Assembly (NCBI RefSeq): GCF_001425055.1
Contig: NZ_LMDK01000012.1
Location: 271,337-335,336 of the forward strand
Source of the DNA: Pelomonas sp. Root1237
Lineage (GTDB): Bacteria > Pseudomonadota > Gammaproteobacteria > Burkholderiales > Burkholderiaceae_C
Direction of reading: 5' to 3'
DNA length: 64,000 bases
The notes below the pieces were generated by a model. That model was not told the DNA's origin and did no database searches. It saw only the letters and a list, made by a program, of their open reading frames with translations. The position numbers were made by a program, and so were the translations under genes. How positions within the stretch are numbered: position 1 is the first letter of the stretch; each line of letters begins with the position of its first letter. Positions 27,590-36,138 of the stretch are shown piece by piece.

Positions 27590-27988
27590 ATGCCCCGCAT
27601 GGAAGATGACTTGGTGGATACGCTGCGGCGTCTGGAAGTCGAACTGCATCACCCCGGCGTGCGCCTGGACGAAGCGCGGTTGCAAGCCCTGCTGCACGCG
27701 GATTTTCACGAGGTCGGCCGTTCCGGCCGGGCCTATGACCGACCTACCATCCTGCGTTTCCTGGCCGAGCAGGGCCGCAGAGACGAGGGTCCGCCGAGTG
27801 TCGAGCCCGATCAATTCGCCGTGCGGCCCCTCGGCCCTTCGGCGGCGCTGCTGACCTATCGTGCTGCGCACCGCCAGCCGGACGGATCGCTCACGCGGCA
27901 CACGCTGCGCTCCTCGGTCTGGGTGCGCGAGGGCGAGGCCTGGCAGATGCTCTACCACCAGGGCACCGCGGCCGAGACTTCCTGGTAA
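27590..27988 (+). CDS. DUF4440/NTF2-like small protein
   Basis: About 132 residues with a cone-shaped NTF2-like fold predicted from its pattern: a first helix LRRLEVELHHPGVRLDEARLQ, then LLHADFHEVGRSGRAYDR, a central TYRAAHRQPDGS and a closing RSSVWVREGEAWQMLYHQGT. This is the usual layout of DUF4440 proteins, whose roles vary and are mostly unknown. Two near starts exist, ATG 27590 and ATG 27599, neither with a ribosome site. It ends three bases before the opposing lactate dehydrogenase stop. Confidence 0.78.
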   Translation: MPRMEDDLVDTLRRLEVELHHPGVRLDEARLQALLHADFHEVGRSGRAYDRPTILRFLAEQGRRDEGPPSVEPDQFAVRPLGPSAALLTYRAAHRQPDGSLTRHTLRSSVWVREGEAWQMLYHQGTAAETSW

Positions 27989-27991
27989 GAC

Positions 27992-29146
27992 TCAGGCCGT
28001 CGGGTAGGTGCCCGGCACCAGGATGTCGCGCGTCACGTTGGTGAGCTGCGTGTGGCCGCAGAAGGCCATGGTCACGTCCAGCTCCTTGTGCAGGATGGCC
28101 AGCGCCTTGGCCACGCCTTCCTCGCCCATCGCACCCAGGCCATAAGCCATGGCGCGGCCGATCATCGTGCCGCGGGCGCCCAGGGCCCAGGCCTTGAGCA
28201 CGTCCTGGCCGGAGCGGATACCGCCGTCCATCCACACTTCCGTCTGCGAACCCACCTCGGCCGCGATGGCGGGCAGCGCGTGGATGCTGCTGGGCGCGCC
28301 ATCGAGCTGGCGGCCACCGTGGTTGCTGACGACGATGGCGTCGGCCCCCGCCAGCACGGCGAGCTTGGCGTCTTCCACGTCCATGATGCCCTTGAGGATG
28401 AGCTTGCCACCCCATTGCTCCTTGACCCAGGCGATGTCGGCCCAGCTCAGGCGCGGGTCGAACTGCTCGTTGGTCCAGGCCGAGAGGGACCGCATGTCGC
28501 TGACGCCCTTCACATGACCCACGAGGTTGCGGAAGGTGTGGCGCTTCGTGCCGGCCATGCCCAGGCACCAGCGTGGCTTGGTCATCAGGTTGATGATGTT
28601 GGCCAGCGTCGGCCGCGGCGGCGCGGTGAGGCCGTTCTTCAGGTCCTTGTGGCGCTGGCCGATGACCTGCAGGTCCAGCGTCAGCACCAGGGCCGAGCAC
28701 TTGGCGGCCTTGCAGCGGTCGATCATGCGGGCCATGGCCTCGCGGTCGCGCATCATGTAGAGCTGGAACCAGAACGGCGCCGAGGTGTTCTCGGCGATGT
28801 CCTCGATGGAGCAGATGCTCATCGTGCTGAGCGTGAACGGGATGCCGAACTTCTCGGCCGCGCGCGCCGCGTGGATCTCGCCGTCGGCGTGCTGCATGCC
28901 CGTCAGCCCCACGGGGGCGATGGCCACGGGCATCTTGGCCTGCTGGCCCACCATCTTCACGGCCGTGCTGCGGCCTTCCATGTTGACGGCCACGCGCTGG
29001 CGCAGCTTGATGGCCTGGAAGTCGCTCTCGTTAGCGCGGTAGGTCGTCTCCGTCCAGGAGCCGGAATCGGCGTAGTCGTAGAACATGCGCGGCACTCGCT
29101 TCTCGGCGAGTTGGCGCAGGTCTTCGATGCAGGTGATGACGGGCAT
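27992..29146 (-). CDS. lldD: FMN-dependent L-lactate dehydrogenase / alpha-hydroxy acid oxidase
   Basis: FMN enzyme of 384 residues that oxidises L-lactate or a related 2-hydroxy acid to the keto acid and passes electrons to the respiratory chain. It shows MFYDYADSGSWTETT at about 21-35 (substrate Tyr), the FMN-binding SICSIEDIAE and FQLYMMRDR, the active-site SNHGGRQLDGAPSS near 275-288 (catalytic His and Arg), and GARGTMIGRAMAYGLGAMGE. The length is that of LldD. The LysR gene upstream on the same strand is a plausible regulator. No lldP permease is nearby, so the exact substrate is open. Confidence 0.9.
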   Translation of the reverse strand: MPVITCIEDLRQLAEKRVPRMFYDYADSGSWTETTYRANESDFQAIKLRQRVAVNMEGRSTAVKMVGQQAKMPVAIAPVGLTGMQHADGEIHAARAAEKFGIPFTLSTMSICSIEDIAENTSAPFWFQLYMMRDREAMARMIDRCKAAKCSALVLTLDLQVIGQRHKDLKNGLTAPPRPTLANIINLMTKPRWCLGMAGTKRHTFRNLVGHVKGVSDMRSLSAWTNEQFDPRLSWADIAWVKEQWGGKLILKGIMDVEDAKLAVLAGADAIVVSNHGGRQLDGAPSSIHALPAIAAEVGSQTEVWMDGGIRSGQDVLKAWALGARGTMIGRAMAYGLGAMGEEGVAKALAILHKELDVTMAFCGHTQLTNVTRDILVPGTYPTA

Positions 29147-29212
29147 GGCGGACTGGTCGGAGTGAGGCCGCGATGCTAGGCCCGCACCGCACCGGTCGCC
29201 CCGGAAAAAAAC

Positions 29213-30130
29213 TCAGCCGGGTCGAGAGGAGTTTTCCGCTTCGAGCGCGCGGCAATGCGCATGCAGCCACTCGGCGAAGGCCTCGGATGCCGGGCTGGCG
29301 CGGTGGCGAATGAGGCCGTAGTGGCGCTCGGCCGGCACGGTCAGCGCAAACGGCTGGACGAGGCGGCCTTCGGCCAGCTCGTGGCGGGCGAGGCTGAGCC
29401 GGGCCAGTGCCACGCCCTGGCCGGCCAGGGCCGCGGCCAGCGTCAGGCCCAGGTCGACGAAGCGCGGGCCTTCGTCCGGCTCGGGCACGTCGCCCAGGCC
29501 GGCGGCGCGCAGCCAGGGCGCCCAGGGCTGCAGCGGCGTGCGCAGCAGCGGCAGGGCGAGCAGGTCGGCCGGCTCGCGCAGCGGTTCGTGGCGGGCCAGC
29601 AGGGCGGGTGCGGCCAGCGGCGTGAGGCGGTCGCGCAGCAGCACCTGGGCGGGCGCGATGTCGTCCGGCACGGCGCCGTGGCGGATCTCCAGGTCCGCCC
29701 CCGCGTCGCCCTCGGCCAGCAGCGGGACTGACAGCGTCAGCTCCAACTCCACCTCGGGGTGGGCGGCCGTGAAGCCGGGTAGCGCGGGCACCAGCAACTG
29801 GCGTGCAAAGGTGGGCGTGGACGTCACGCGCAGACGCTCGCGCTGCTGGCTGGCGCGCTGGTGCAGCGGCATGGCCTGCAGCAGGGCCAGGGCCTGGCGT
29901 ACCTGGGGCAGGTACTCGTGGCCGGCGGAGGTCAGGGTCAGGCCCTTGGCGGGTTGACGCAGGAACAGGGGCTGGCCCAGCCGCTCCTCCAGCCCGGCCA
30001 CGCGCTTGGCGACGGCGCTGGCCGTCAGCGCGAGTTCGGCGGCGGCGGCCTCGAAGCCGCCCGTGCGGACCACGGCCTCGAAGGCGAGCAGAGCGTCGAG
30101 CGAGGGCAGGCGGATGGCGCGCGAGGACAT
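29213..30130 (-). CDS. LysR-family transcriptional regulator
   Basis: A 305-residue regulator. The N-terminal winged helix (about 8-67) reads LPSLDALLAFEAVVRTGGFE, then ELALTASAVAKRVAGLEERL, typical of the GcvA-like branch. The C-terminal effector domain spans about 95-295. It lies 66 bases upstream of the lactate dehydrogenase gene on the same strand. LysR regulators usually diverge from their target, so a role in lactate use is only suggested by proximity. No clear T-N11-A site was found in the short gaps. Confidence 0.88.
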   Translation of the reverse strand: MSSRAIRLPSLDALLAFEAVVRTGGFEAAAAELALTASAVAKRVAGLEERLGQPLFLRQPAKGLTLTSAGHEYLPQVRQALALLQAMPLHQRASQQRERLRVTSTPTFARQLLVPALPGFTAAHPEVELELTLSVPLLAEGDAGADLEIRHGAVPDDIAPAQVLLRDRLTPLAAPALLARHEPLREPADLLALPLLRTPLQPWAPWLRAAGLGDVPEPDEGPRFVDLGLTLAAALAGQGVALARLSLARHELAEGRLVQPFALTVPAERHYGLIRHRASPASEAFAEWLHAHCRALEAENSSRPG

Positions 30131-30180
30131 GGGGTCATCCTACCCAGCCACCCCCGGAGCAGGCGAGGGGATGCGGTGCG

Positions 30181-30957
30181 TCAGAAGTTGATCGTCGTCG
30201 GCCCGGCGTCGCGCGACGGCCGGCGCAGGTATTGGCCCAAGGTGCCGGCCATCGCCGCCACGACACCCGCGGCCAGCCGCAGGGCTTGGGGCCTCGCAGC
30301 ATTTGCGTGACCAAGCCTGGGTGTATCGCCAGGCTGCGCGATGGCGTGCACCAGCGCCAACTCCTGCTGGCGCTCCTGCACGAGGAAGAACATGCGGTTC
30401 GGGTCGGCAAAGCGCTGCGCCAGCGCGCGAACCGCCTTCAGCTCGTGGCTGCGTACCCGCACACCTTGCGGGCTCAAGGTGCAGCCCAGGGCACGGCTGC
30501 GCAGGTAGAGCGACTTGGCCGCCAGCCGGTCGGGCAGGCAGCCCACGCCGGCGTACAGGCAGTTGGCGAGGTTGAAGGTGGCCTCGGCGTGGCCCATGGC
30601 CGCCGCCGTCACGTAGGCCGACAGGCCCGCCGTCTCGTCGACCGGCCCGCCCCGGCCGGTCATCAGCGCCCGCCCGAGCTGGAAGCGCCCGATGGCGCTG
30701 CGCCGGGACGCGGACTGCTCCAGCACCCGCCGCGCCTGCGCCGGGTCCGCGGCCATGCCCAGCCCTTCCAGCTGGCACAGCCCCAGCATGGCGAGCCCGT
30801 CCTTGTCGCCGCTGTCTGCCGCGGCACGGAACCAGCCCACCGCGCGCTCATAGTCCGGCGGGTTGGCATGGAACAGGGCCATGCCGTGCTGGAGTGGGTC
30901 TACGGGCTGCGCGTTGAGGGCCATGGGCGGGGTCGGCCCCAGGTTGAGGATATTCAT
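30181..30957 (-). CDS. Sel1-repeat protein with C-terminal membrane segment
   Basis: A 258-residue protein built largely of Sel1-like (TPR-like) repeats between residues 30 and 160. The repeats include ERAVGWFRAAADSGDKDGLA, MLGLCQLEGLGMAADPAQAR and AEATFNLANCLYAGVGCLPD. A hydrophobic helix near the end (ALRLAAGVVAAMAGTLGQYL) may anchor it. Sel1 proteins act as scaffolds; the partner is unknown. I chose the ATG at 30957; a second ATG at residue 12 is possible. A much longer upstream reading lacks family similarity. Confidence 0.78.
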   Translation of the reverse strand: MNILNLGPTPPMALNAQPVDPLQHGMALFHANPPDYERAVGWFRAAADSGDKDGLAMLGLCQLEGLGMAADPAQARRVLEQSASRRSAIGRFQLGRALMTGRGGPVDETAGLSAYVTAAAMGHAEATFNLANCLYAGVGCLPDRLAAKSLYLRSRALGCTLSPQGVRVRSHELKAVRALAQRFADPNRMFFLVQERQQELALVHAIAQPGDTPRLGHANAARPQALRLAAGVVAAMAGTLGQYLRRPSRDAGPTTINF

Positions 30958-31201
30958 GCAGCAGGCGGGCGTTGGAGGTCGATATTGCGACCTGGTTTGG
31001 GCGGCCCGAGCGGTGCTCAGGCGCCCGGCAAGGCGTATCCCTGAATTGTTGGTGGGCCGGGCAGCAGGGCAGGGCTGCGCGGCGTGCAGTAATGCTGCAA
31101 ATTGCCGCAAACCGAGGCGCTCGGCGAGAATTTCAAGGCTTCAGCGGCGGGCCGGCCACCCTGCGCCGGCCGCCACCACAACGCGAACTCCGCCCGACAC
31201 C

Positions 31202-31558
31202 ATGAGCTTTTCAGTCCTCGCCAAATACGCCATGGAACTGCCTGGCGCCACGCAGGACATCAAATGGGGCGCCGACTGGGTGGCCAGCGTCGGCGGCAAG
31301 ATGTTCTTCGTCGGCGGGCCACACCCCGGCAAGTGGACGCATTGCAGCTTCAAGGTCGACGAGCACCGCTTCCTGGAGCTGACCGGTGTGCCCGGCATCG
31401 CGCCCGCACCTTACGCGGCGCGGTATCACTGGGTGGCGGTGGAGGATGCGAAGGCGCTGCCCTTGTCGGAACTCAAGGCACTGGTGAAGCGCTCGCATGA
31501 GCTGGTGGCTGCCAAGCTGCCGAAGAAGCTGCAGCTGAGCCTCGGCCTGGCCGAGTAG
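31202..31558 (+). CDS. MmcQ/YjbR family protein
   Basis: A 118-residue protein of the MmcQ/YjbR family, a double-wing DNA-binding-like fold. The pattern is standard: YAMELPGATQDIKWGADWVA at about 8-27, KMFFVGGP, the central FKVDEHRFLELTGVPGIAPA, YHWVAVEDAKALPLSELKAL, and a final helical VKRSHELVAAKLPKK. The molecular role is not established. The ATG at 31202 has no obvious ribosome site. It stands between two opposite-strand genes with no operon partner. Confidence 0.85.
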   Translation: MSFSVLAKYAMELPGATQDIKWGADWVASVGGKMFFVGGPHPGKWTHCSFKVDEHRFLELTGVPGIAPAPYAARYHWVAVEDAKALPLSELKALVKRSHELVAAKLPKKLQLSLGLAE

Positions 31559-31613
31559 GTCCGGGCCGAGAGCGTGCACCGCGTGACTCGCGCATTGGGC
31601 GCCAGCGAAACGC

Positions 31614-32063
31614 TCAGCTGGATTGGGCGCGCCACACCAGAACGGGCACTTCGGTGTGTGCAAGCACGCGCTGGGTCTCGCTACCGAGCAGCAGCCCGGT
31701 CAAGCCCTTGCGGCCATGCGAAGCCATCACGATCAGGTCGCACTGCAGGCGCTTGGCGACACTGCAGATGGCGTCATGGGGATGGTCGTTCTGTTCCATC
31801 AAGGTCTCGCAGGGCACCTTCGCTTCGTTCGCCACGCCGCTGACAAACTTGAGGTAAAGGTCCGCGTGGGCCCGCACGTCTGTCGCGAACTGATCGCGCG
31901 AACCCTCCAACTCAGACGCTCGATAGGTCAGCACATGAAAGGCAGGCGTGGCGTAGAACGCCGTCACCCGCGCGCCGGAAAGCCTTGCCAACTCGACGCC
32001 ATGAAAGACCGCTTGCTCGGAGAACCGAGACCCATCGGTCGGAAGCAGGATGTGCTTGAACAT
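31614..32063 (-). CDS. Universal stress protein (UspA family)
   Basis: A 149-residue cytosolic Usp. It starts FKHILLPTDGSRFSEQAV, and the ATP-binding glycine motif lies near the end in MASHGRKGLTGLLLGSETQR, so it belongs to the nucleotide-binding branch. Such proteins support survival under starvation, oxidative or other stress. It is monocistronic, with 195 bases between its start and the neighbouring GntR stop. No operator was recognised. Confidence 0.92.
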   Translation of the reverse strand: MFKHILLPTDGSRFSEQAVFHGVELARLSGARVTAFYATPAFHVLTYRASELEGSRDQFATDVRAHADLYLKFVSGVANEAKVPCETLMEQNDHPHDAICSVAKRLQCDLIVMASHGRKGLTGLLLGSETQRVLAHTEVPVLVWRAQSS

Positions 32064-32258
32064 GATGCACCTCTGGCTAGAAGCCGGGCACTCGCACGTC
32101 AGAGCAGGCCTAGCATCACCTGCCCAGGTGACCCGACCGGACCCGGCTTGCGGGCAGGTCGTCTGCGACGATAGTACGCCGCGGCGGGCAACTTGGGTGG
32201 GCTCTTCGGTATCTTGGCTGACCCTTTGCGGTGGGTCGTGATCACGTGCTGTCCCGCA

Positions 32259-32978
32259 CTACGCGCTCTTGGACCGCTCCCGCGCCTCGTGCAGCGTCGC
32301 CAGCGTGATCTTGCGCACCTCGGCCTTGCTCTGTTCGACATGGCTGCGCAGCAGCAACTGGGCCTGCTCGACCTTGCGCTGCATGACTGCGCGCAGGATC
32401 TTGGCGTGCTCAGCGTAGGTCGCCTCGATGCGGTGGCCGCGCGTGAAATCCAGGTGCCGGATGATGCGGATCTGCTCCGTCACGTCCCAGTGCACACGGG
32501 CTATCTCGGCGTTGCCTGCCGCTCTCACCAGCGTGGCGTGGAAGGCCTCGTCCAGCATGCCCACCTCGCGGGCATCACTCAGTCGCTCGGCGGCGGGGAC
32601 CAGCCAGATGTCCTTCAACGATTCCAGCTCCGGCGGCGGCGTGCCGGTGTGCGTGCACAGCCGCGCCACGGCGGCCAGCTCCAGGACGACGCGCAGGTCG
32701 TAGAGCTGCTCCAACCTGCCGAAATCGATCGGCCGCACGGACCATCCCGACTTGGCCTCGACGTCGAGAAAGCCCTCGTTGCGCAGCTTGAAAAGCGCCT
32801 CGCGCACCGGCGTGCGGCTAACGCCCAGGCGCTGGCCCAGTTCCGCCTCCGAGAAGCGGTCGCCCGGTACGAGCTGGAAGTCGTTCAGCTCGGCCTTGAG
32901 CCGGGCGTAGACCTGCTCGGCCAGATTGGGACGGCCGGCACGCGGGGCGCTGGCAGAAGAGTCGACGATGGCCCGCAT
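32259..32978 (-). CDS. GntR-family regulator, FCD (FadR) type
   Basis: A 239-residue repressor or activator. The winged helix spans about 18-85 (AEQVYARLKAELNDF, SEAELGQRLGVSRTPVREAL), followed by an all-helical FCD ligand domain with metal-binding histidines (DEAFHATLVRAAGN near 140, HAKILRAVMQRK near 205). It is the last gene of the minus-strand ABC importer operon (35898 to 32259). A palindrome with core TGGTATACCA overlaps the operon promoter and is of the kind bound by FCD regulators, so it probably controls its own operon (inference). Confidence 0.9.
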   Translation of the reverse strand: MRAIVDSSASAPRAGRPNLAEQVYARLKAELNDFQLVPGDRFSEAELGQRLGVSRTPVREALFKLRNEGFLDVEAKSGWSVRPIDFGRLEQLYDLRVVLELAAVARLCTHTGTPPPELESLKDIWLVPAAERLSDAREVGMLDEAFHATLVRAAGNAEIARVHWDVTEQIRIIRHLDFTRGHRIEATYAEHAKILRAVMQRKVEQAQLLLRSHVEQSKAEVRKITLATLHEARERSKSA

Positions 32979-33035
32979 GCCGGCGATCTTAGCCAGCGGG
33001 CGGGGTGAGCAAGCTCTTCTGCTCAGCGAGCATGT

Positions 33036-33857
33036 TCAACGGCGCACCTCGCGCTGGAAGATCTCCAGGCTCTGCTTCTTGGCCGTGATGAAGCTCGGCT
33101 CCGACAAAGTGGCCACCGTGCGCGGCCGCGGGTCCTCGTACTTCAGGATCTCGGCCACCCGGGTCGGCCGCTTGGTCAGCAGCAGCACCTCGTCGGCGAG
33201 GTACACGGCCTCCTCCAAGTCGTGCGATACCAGCATCATGGTCGTGCCCGTCTGCATGAAGACCTCCTGGAGCTTCTCGCGGATGAACAGCGTCATCTCG
33301 AAGTCCAGCGCCGAGAAAGGCTCGTCGAGGAAGAGCACCTCGGGGCCGGGTGCCAGCGCACGCATGATGGAGGCCGTCTGCTGCTGCCCGCCCGAGAGTT
33401 CGTAGGGGTAGCGGTTCAGGTCGAACTTGACGTCGAAGCTCTCCACCAGCTCGGCCATGCGGCGGTCCACCTCGGCCTTGCTGCGGCCTTCCATCTTCAG
33501 CGGGTAGGCGATGTTGTCGATGGTGCGCATCCACGGGAACATCGCCTCGCGGTAGTTCTGGAACACGTAGCCGATCTTGGTGTCCTTCAGGCTCTTGCCG
33601 TCGAACAGGATCTGACCCGAGTCGATGGGAATCAGCCCGGCGATCATGTTGATCAGCGTGCTCTTGCCGCAGCCGTTGGGGCCGAAGACGGACACGATCT
33701 TGTGCTTGGGGATGTCGAGGTTGAAGTCCTCGTACAGCGGCCAGCCTGCGAAGTATTTCGTCAGCCCGCGGATGGTGATGTGGGTGCCGGCGGGACCGGG
33801 CTGGAAGGCGCGCACGGGCACATCGGGCACGACCGGGGCGTTGATGACGGCGGACAT
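33036..33857 (-). CDS. ABC transporter ATPase, nitrate/sulfonate/taurine type
   Basis: A 273-residue ATPase of the NitT/TauT family. Walker A is FGPNGCGKSTLIN at about residues 57-69, the Q-loop FQNYREAMFPWM near 100, the signature LSGGQQQTASIMRAL near 160, Walker B VLFLDEPFSALD near 178 and the switch VSHDLEEAVYLADE near 211. The signature has T where R is usual (GGQQQT), a small oddity. GGAGG lies eight bases before the ATG. It begins five bases after the permease stop, so it is in the same operon. The substrate is unknown. Confidence 0.93.
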   Translation of the reverse strand: MSAVINAPVVPDVPVRAFQPGPAGTHITIRGLTKYFAGWPLYEDFNLDIPKHKIVSVFGPNGCGKSTLINMIAGLIPIDSGQILFDGKSLKDTKIGYVFQNYREAMFPWMRTIDNIAYPLKMEGRSKAEVDRRMAELVESFDVKFDLNRYPYELSGGQQQTASIMRALAPGPEVLFLDEPFSALDFEMTLFIREKLQEVFMQTGTTMMLVSHDLEEAVYLADEVLLLTKRPTRVAEILKYEDPRPRTVATLSEPSFITAKKQSLEIFQREVRR

Positions 33858-33862
33858 GGCGA

Positions 33863-34690
33863 TTACCTCCCACTCCAATGGACGATCTTGCGTTCCAGCA
33901 CCAGGAACAGGATGTTGAGCACATAGCCCAGGATGCCCGCAGCCAGGATGGCGGCGTACATGGTCTTCACGTTCAGCACTTGCTGCGCGTCGATGATGCG
34001 GTGGCCCAGGCCGTTGTCCGAGCCGATGAACATCTCGGCCACGACGACGATCACCAGCGCCATCGACACCGCCGAGCGCAGGCCGACAAAGCTGGGCTGC
34101 AGGCTCTCCCACACCAGCACGTCCTTGAAGATCTGCCAGCGCGAGGCGCCCATCACCTTGGCCGCCATCACCCGCTGCTTGCGCGCATTGATGACGCCGT
34201 AGGCGCTGTTGAACACCACGATCAGCAGCGCGCCGAAGGCGGCGATGGCGATCTTGTTGATGTCCGATACGCCGAAGATCAGCAGGAACAGCGGGATGAG
34301 TGCCGACGACGGCGTGGAACGGAAGAAGTCGATCAAGAACTCGACGCTGCGGTAGGCACGCTCGTTGCTGCCGAGCAGCACACCCAGCGGCACGCCGACG
34401 ACGGCGGCGATCAAAAAGGCCTGCACCGTGCGCCACACCGTGGTGGCGAAGTCCAGCAGCAGCGGCCCGCCGGCCAGGCCCACCACCAGCGTCTGCAGCG
34501 TGGCCAGCGGCGGCGGCAGCAGGATGGGGCGGATGAGGCCGAAGCGCACCACCAGGTCCCAGATGATGAAGAGGATCAGCGGGCCGATGAAGGGCAGCAG
34601 CTTGGCGACGTTGAAGCGCGGCAGGCGCACGGCGGGTTGGCCATCGGCGGCTTTTTGCCAGGGCGGCGTGGCGGCAGGAGCTTGTTCCAT
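33863..34690 (-). CDS. ABC transporter permease, nitrate/sulfonate/taurine type
   Basis: A 275-residue inner-membrane protein with about six hydrophobic segments (LLPFIGPLILFIIWDLVVRF at about 31-50 and others). The EAA coupling loop reads VMGASRWQIFKDVLVWESLQ at about 180-199, followed by VGLRSAVSMALVIVVVAEMF. It forms the channel with the ATPase encoded five bases downstream and takes substrate from the binding protein encoded four bases upstream. Nothing anomalous. Confidence 0.93.
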   Translation of the reverse strand: MEQAPAATPPWQKAADGQPAVRLPRFNVAKLLPFIGPLILFIIWDLVVRFGLIRPILLPPPLATLQTLVVGLAGGPLLLDFATTVWRTVQAFLIAAVVGVPLGVLLGSNERAYRSVEFLIDFFRSTPSSALIPLFLLIFGVSDINKIAIAAFGALLIVVFNSAYGVINARKQRVMAAKVMGASRWQIFKDVLVWESLQPSFVGLRSAVSMALVIVVVAEMFIGSDNGLGHRIIDAQQVLNVKTMYAAILAAGILGYVLNILFLVLERKIVHWSGR

Positions 34691-34694
34691 GGCT

Positions 34695-35681
34695 TCAGGC
34701 CTTGTAAAGGAGTGAAGCCACGTCGAGCTTCTTCTCGAACACGCCCTTCTCGGTGAAGAGGTCGAAGAACTTCTGGAAGGCCGCCACGTCGCTCGGTGTG
34801 AACTCGTTGTAGAGCATGTAGGAGGCCAGCGGCACCTCGCCGGTGAGCGGGCCTTCGATGGCCGTGTAGCCCTTCAGGAAGTTGCGCGCCTGGGCCGGGT
34901 CCTTGCGCACGAGCTCGATGCCGCGGGCATAGGCGGCGATGTACTTCTTGGTCTCGGCCGGTTGCTTCTTGATGAACTCGGTTGTCAGCGTGGCCGAGCC
35001 GCCATGCCACGGGGCCAGCGGGTCGCCGAGGATGTACTTGGCGATGACGCCGGCCTCCAGGACGCGCGTCGTGCCGTTGAGCCGGCCCACGGTGCCGGTG
35101 GGCTCCAGCGTGTAGACGGCGTCCACCTGGCCGGCGGCGAGCGCGGCCACGTGCTGGCCGATGGGCAGCTCGGTCACCGTCGTGCCTGCGGCGCCGGCGC
35201 GCTCCAGCACGGCCATCGCCAGCGTCTTGTTCTGGATGCCGGGCCCGCTGGCTACGCGCTTGCCCTTGAGCTCGGCCAGCGTCTTGACGGGGCTGTCCTT
35301 GGGCACGAGGAACTGGTCGAGCACGTACTTCTGGTTGCTCGGGTTGGTGGCGATGATCTTGAAGAGGCCGGGCGAAGCAATCTCGCCCACGCCCAGGTTG
35401 CCCGAGCCGGTGCCGTTGGAGCTGCCGTCGCAGCGGCCGGCCAGCATGGCCTCCATCACCTGCTGGGCGCCGGCGAACTTGAGCGCCTCGACCTCCAGCC
35501 CCGCTTCCTTGAAGTAACCCTTCTCCACCGCGGCATAGAACGGCAGCCCGGCCGCCACCGGCCAGTAGCCGATGCGGATCTTGGGTGTCTGGGCACGCAC
35601 CAGTGCGGGCGCGCCCAGCGTGGCCACGGCGGCCGCCGCGCCCAGCAGGGTGCGGCGCTGGGGTTTGAACGAATCGGTCAT
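34695..35681 (-). CDS. ABC transporter substrate-binding protein, SsuA/TauA/NrtA-like
   Basis: Periplasmic binding protein of 328 residues. A twin-arginine-like signal (RRTLLGAAAAVATLGAPALV) ends ALVRA near residue 30. The domain starts KIRIGYWPVAAGLPFYAAVE and has KYVLDQFLVPKDSP, GKRVASGPGIQNKTLAMAVL and GQVDAVYTLEPTG. The fold serves for sulfonates, nitrate, pyrimidine precursors and other organic anions; which one cannot be told. AAGGAG seven bases before the ATG at 35681 fixes the start. It is encoded directly before the permease and after a 55-codon small open frame. Confidence 0.9.
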   Translation of the reverse strand: MTDSFKPQRRTLLGAAAAVATLGAPALVRAQTPKIRIGYWPVAAGLPFYAAVEKGYFKEAGLEVEALKFAGAQQVMEAMLAGRCDGSSNGTGSGNLGVGEIASPGLFKIIATNPSNQKYVLDQFLVPKDSPVKTLAELKGKRVASGPGIQNKTLAMAVLERAGAAGTTVTELPIGQHVAALAAGQVDAVYTLEPTGTVGRLNGTTRVLEAGVIAKYILGDPLAPWHGGSATLTTEFIKKQPAETKKYIAAYARGIELVRKDPAQARNFLKGYTAIEGPLTGEVPLASYMLYNEFTPSDVAAFQKFFDLFTEKGVFEKKLDVASLLYKA

Positions 35682-35730
35682 GGTCGGCTCCTTGGGTGAT
35701 TGAGAGGGGGAGGCAAGAAGGGGTGAGGCT

Positions 35731-35898
35731 TCAGGCGGGGTGCAGTTCGGCCATGCGGGCCCGCCAGCCTTCGCCGAGCATGGCCGGGTCGTGCGGGCCG
35801 ATGAGGCCGGCATGCGCGCCCAGCCACTCACGGGACGGCGCGCCGTCCAGATAGGCCTGGTGCCAGTCTCCAAGGGTCAGAAGGCTTCGCTCGGTCAT
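35731..35898 (-). CDS. Small 55-residue protein, first in the ABC operon (unrecognised)
   Basis: A short open frame of 55 codons, beginning MTERSLLTLGDWHQAYLDG and ending MAELHPA, between the operon promoter and the binding-protein gene. Third-position bases are overwhelmingly G or C, like the neighbouring genes. It lacks signal or membrane segments. No ribosome site is seen: the predicted transcript start is only a few bases before the ATG, so translation could be near-leaderless. I recognise no family. It might be a truncated enzyme fragment or a genuine small protein. Confidence 0.5.
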   Translation of the reverse strand: MTERSLLTLGDWHQAYLDGAPSREWLGAHAGLIGPHDPAMLGEGWRARMAELHPA

Positions 35899-35907
35899 GG
35901 TGCACAT

Positions 35908-35938
35908 GCTGGTATACCAATCGGTACGCCAGCATCAA
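35908..35938 (-). promoter_or_regulatory. Predicted promoter and GntR-type operator of the ABC operon
   Basis: On the minus strand TTGATG (35938-35933) and TATACC (35916-35911), 16 bases apart, can serve as -35 and -10. Overlapping them is a 26-base imperfect palindrome (35908-35933) whose outer arms are GCTGG/CCAGC, containing the perfect core TGGTATACCA (35910-35919). Such cores are typical of FCD-type GntR operators, and the operon's last gene is such a regulator. Confidence 0.55.
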
Positions 35939-36103
35939 GCGTGCCAGTTTGCGGCGCGCCTGCCTCTGCGCAGGTTCTGCATGTGGTGTACCGGGCGTCG
36001 CTCGGTCTGCCGCTTTCTGGCAGTCCTCCTTCAAGCCTTCGCGGCTGAGATCGCGTGCCTCGCCGTGGGGCGTTGATGCACCAGTCGGCGGTGCGGGGCG
36101 CCC

Positions 36104-36133
36104 TTGACACGTTTCGATGATTAGCTAATCATC
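36104..36133 (+). promoter_or_regulatory. Promoter with palindromic operator for the SdpR-like gene
   Basis: TTGACA at 36104-36109 is a consensus -35, and TAATCA at 36126-36131 can serve as -10. The perfect 18-base palindrome GATGATTAG/CTAATCATC (36116-36133) overlaps the -10 and ends five bases before the regulator's ATG. That is the expected place for an autorepressor site. Confidence 0.7.
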
Positions 36134-36138
36134 AAGCC

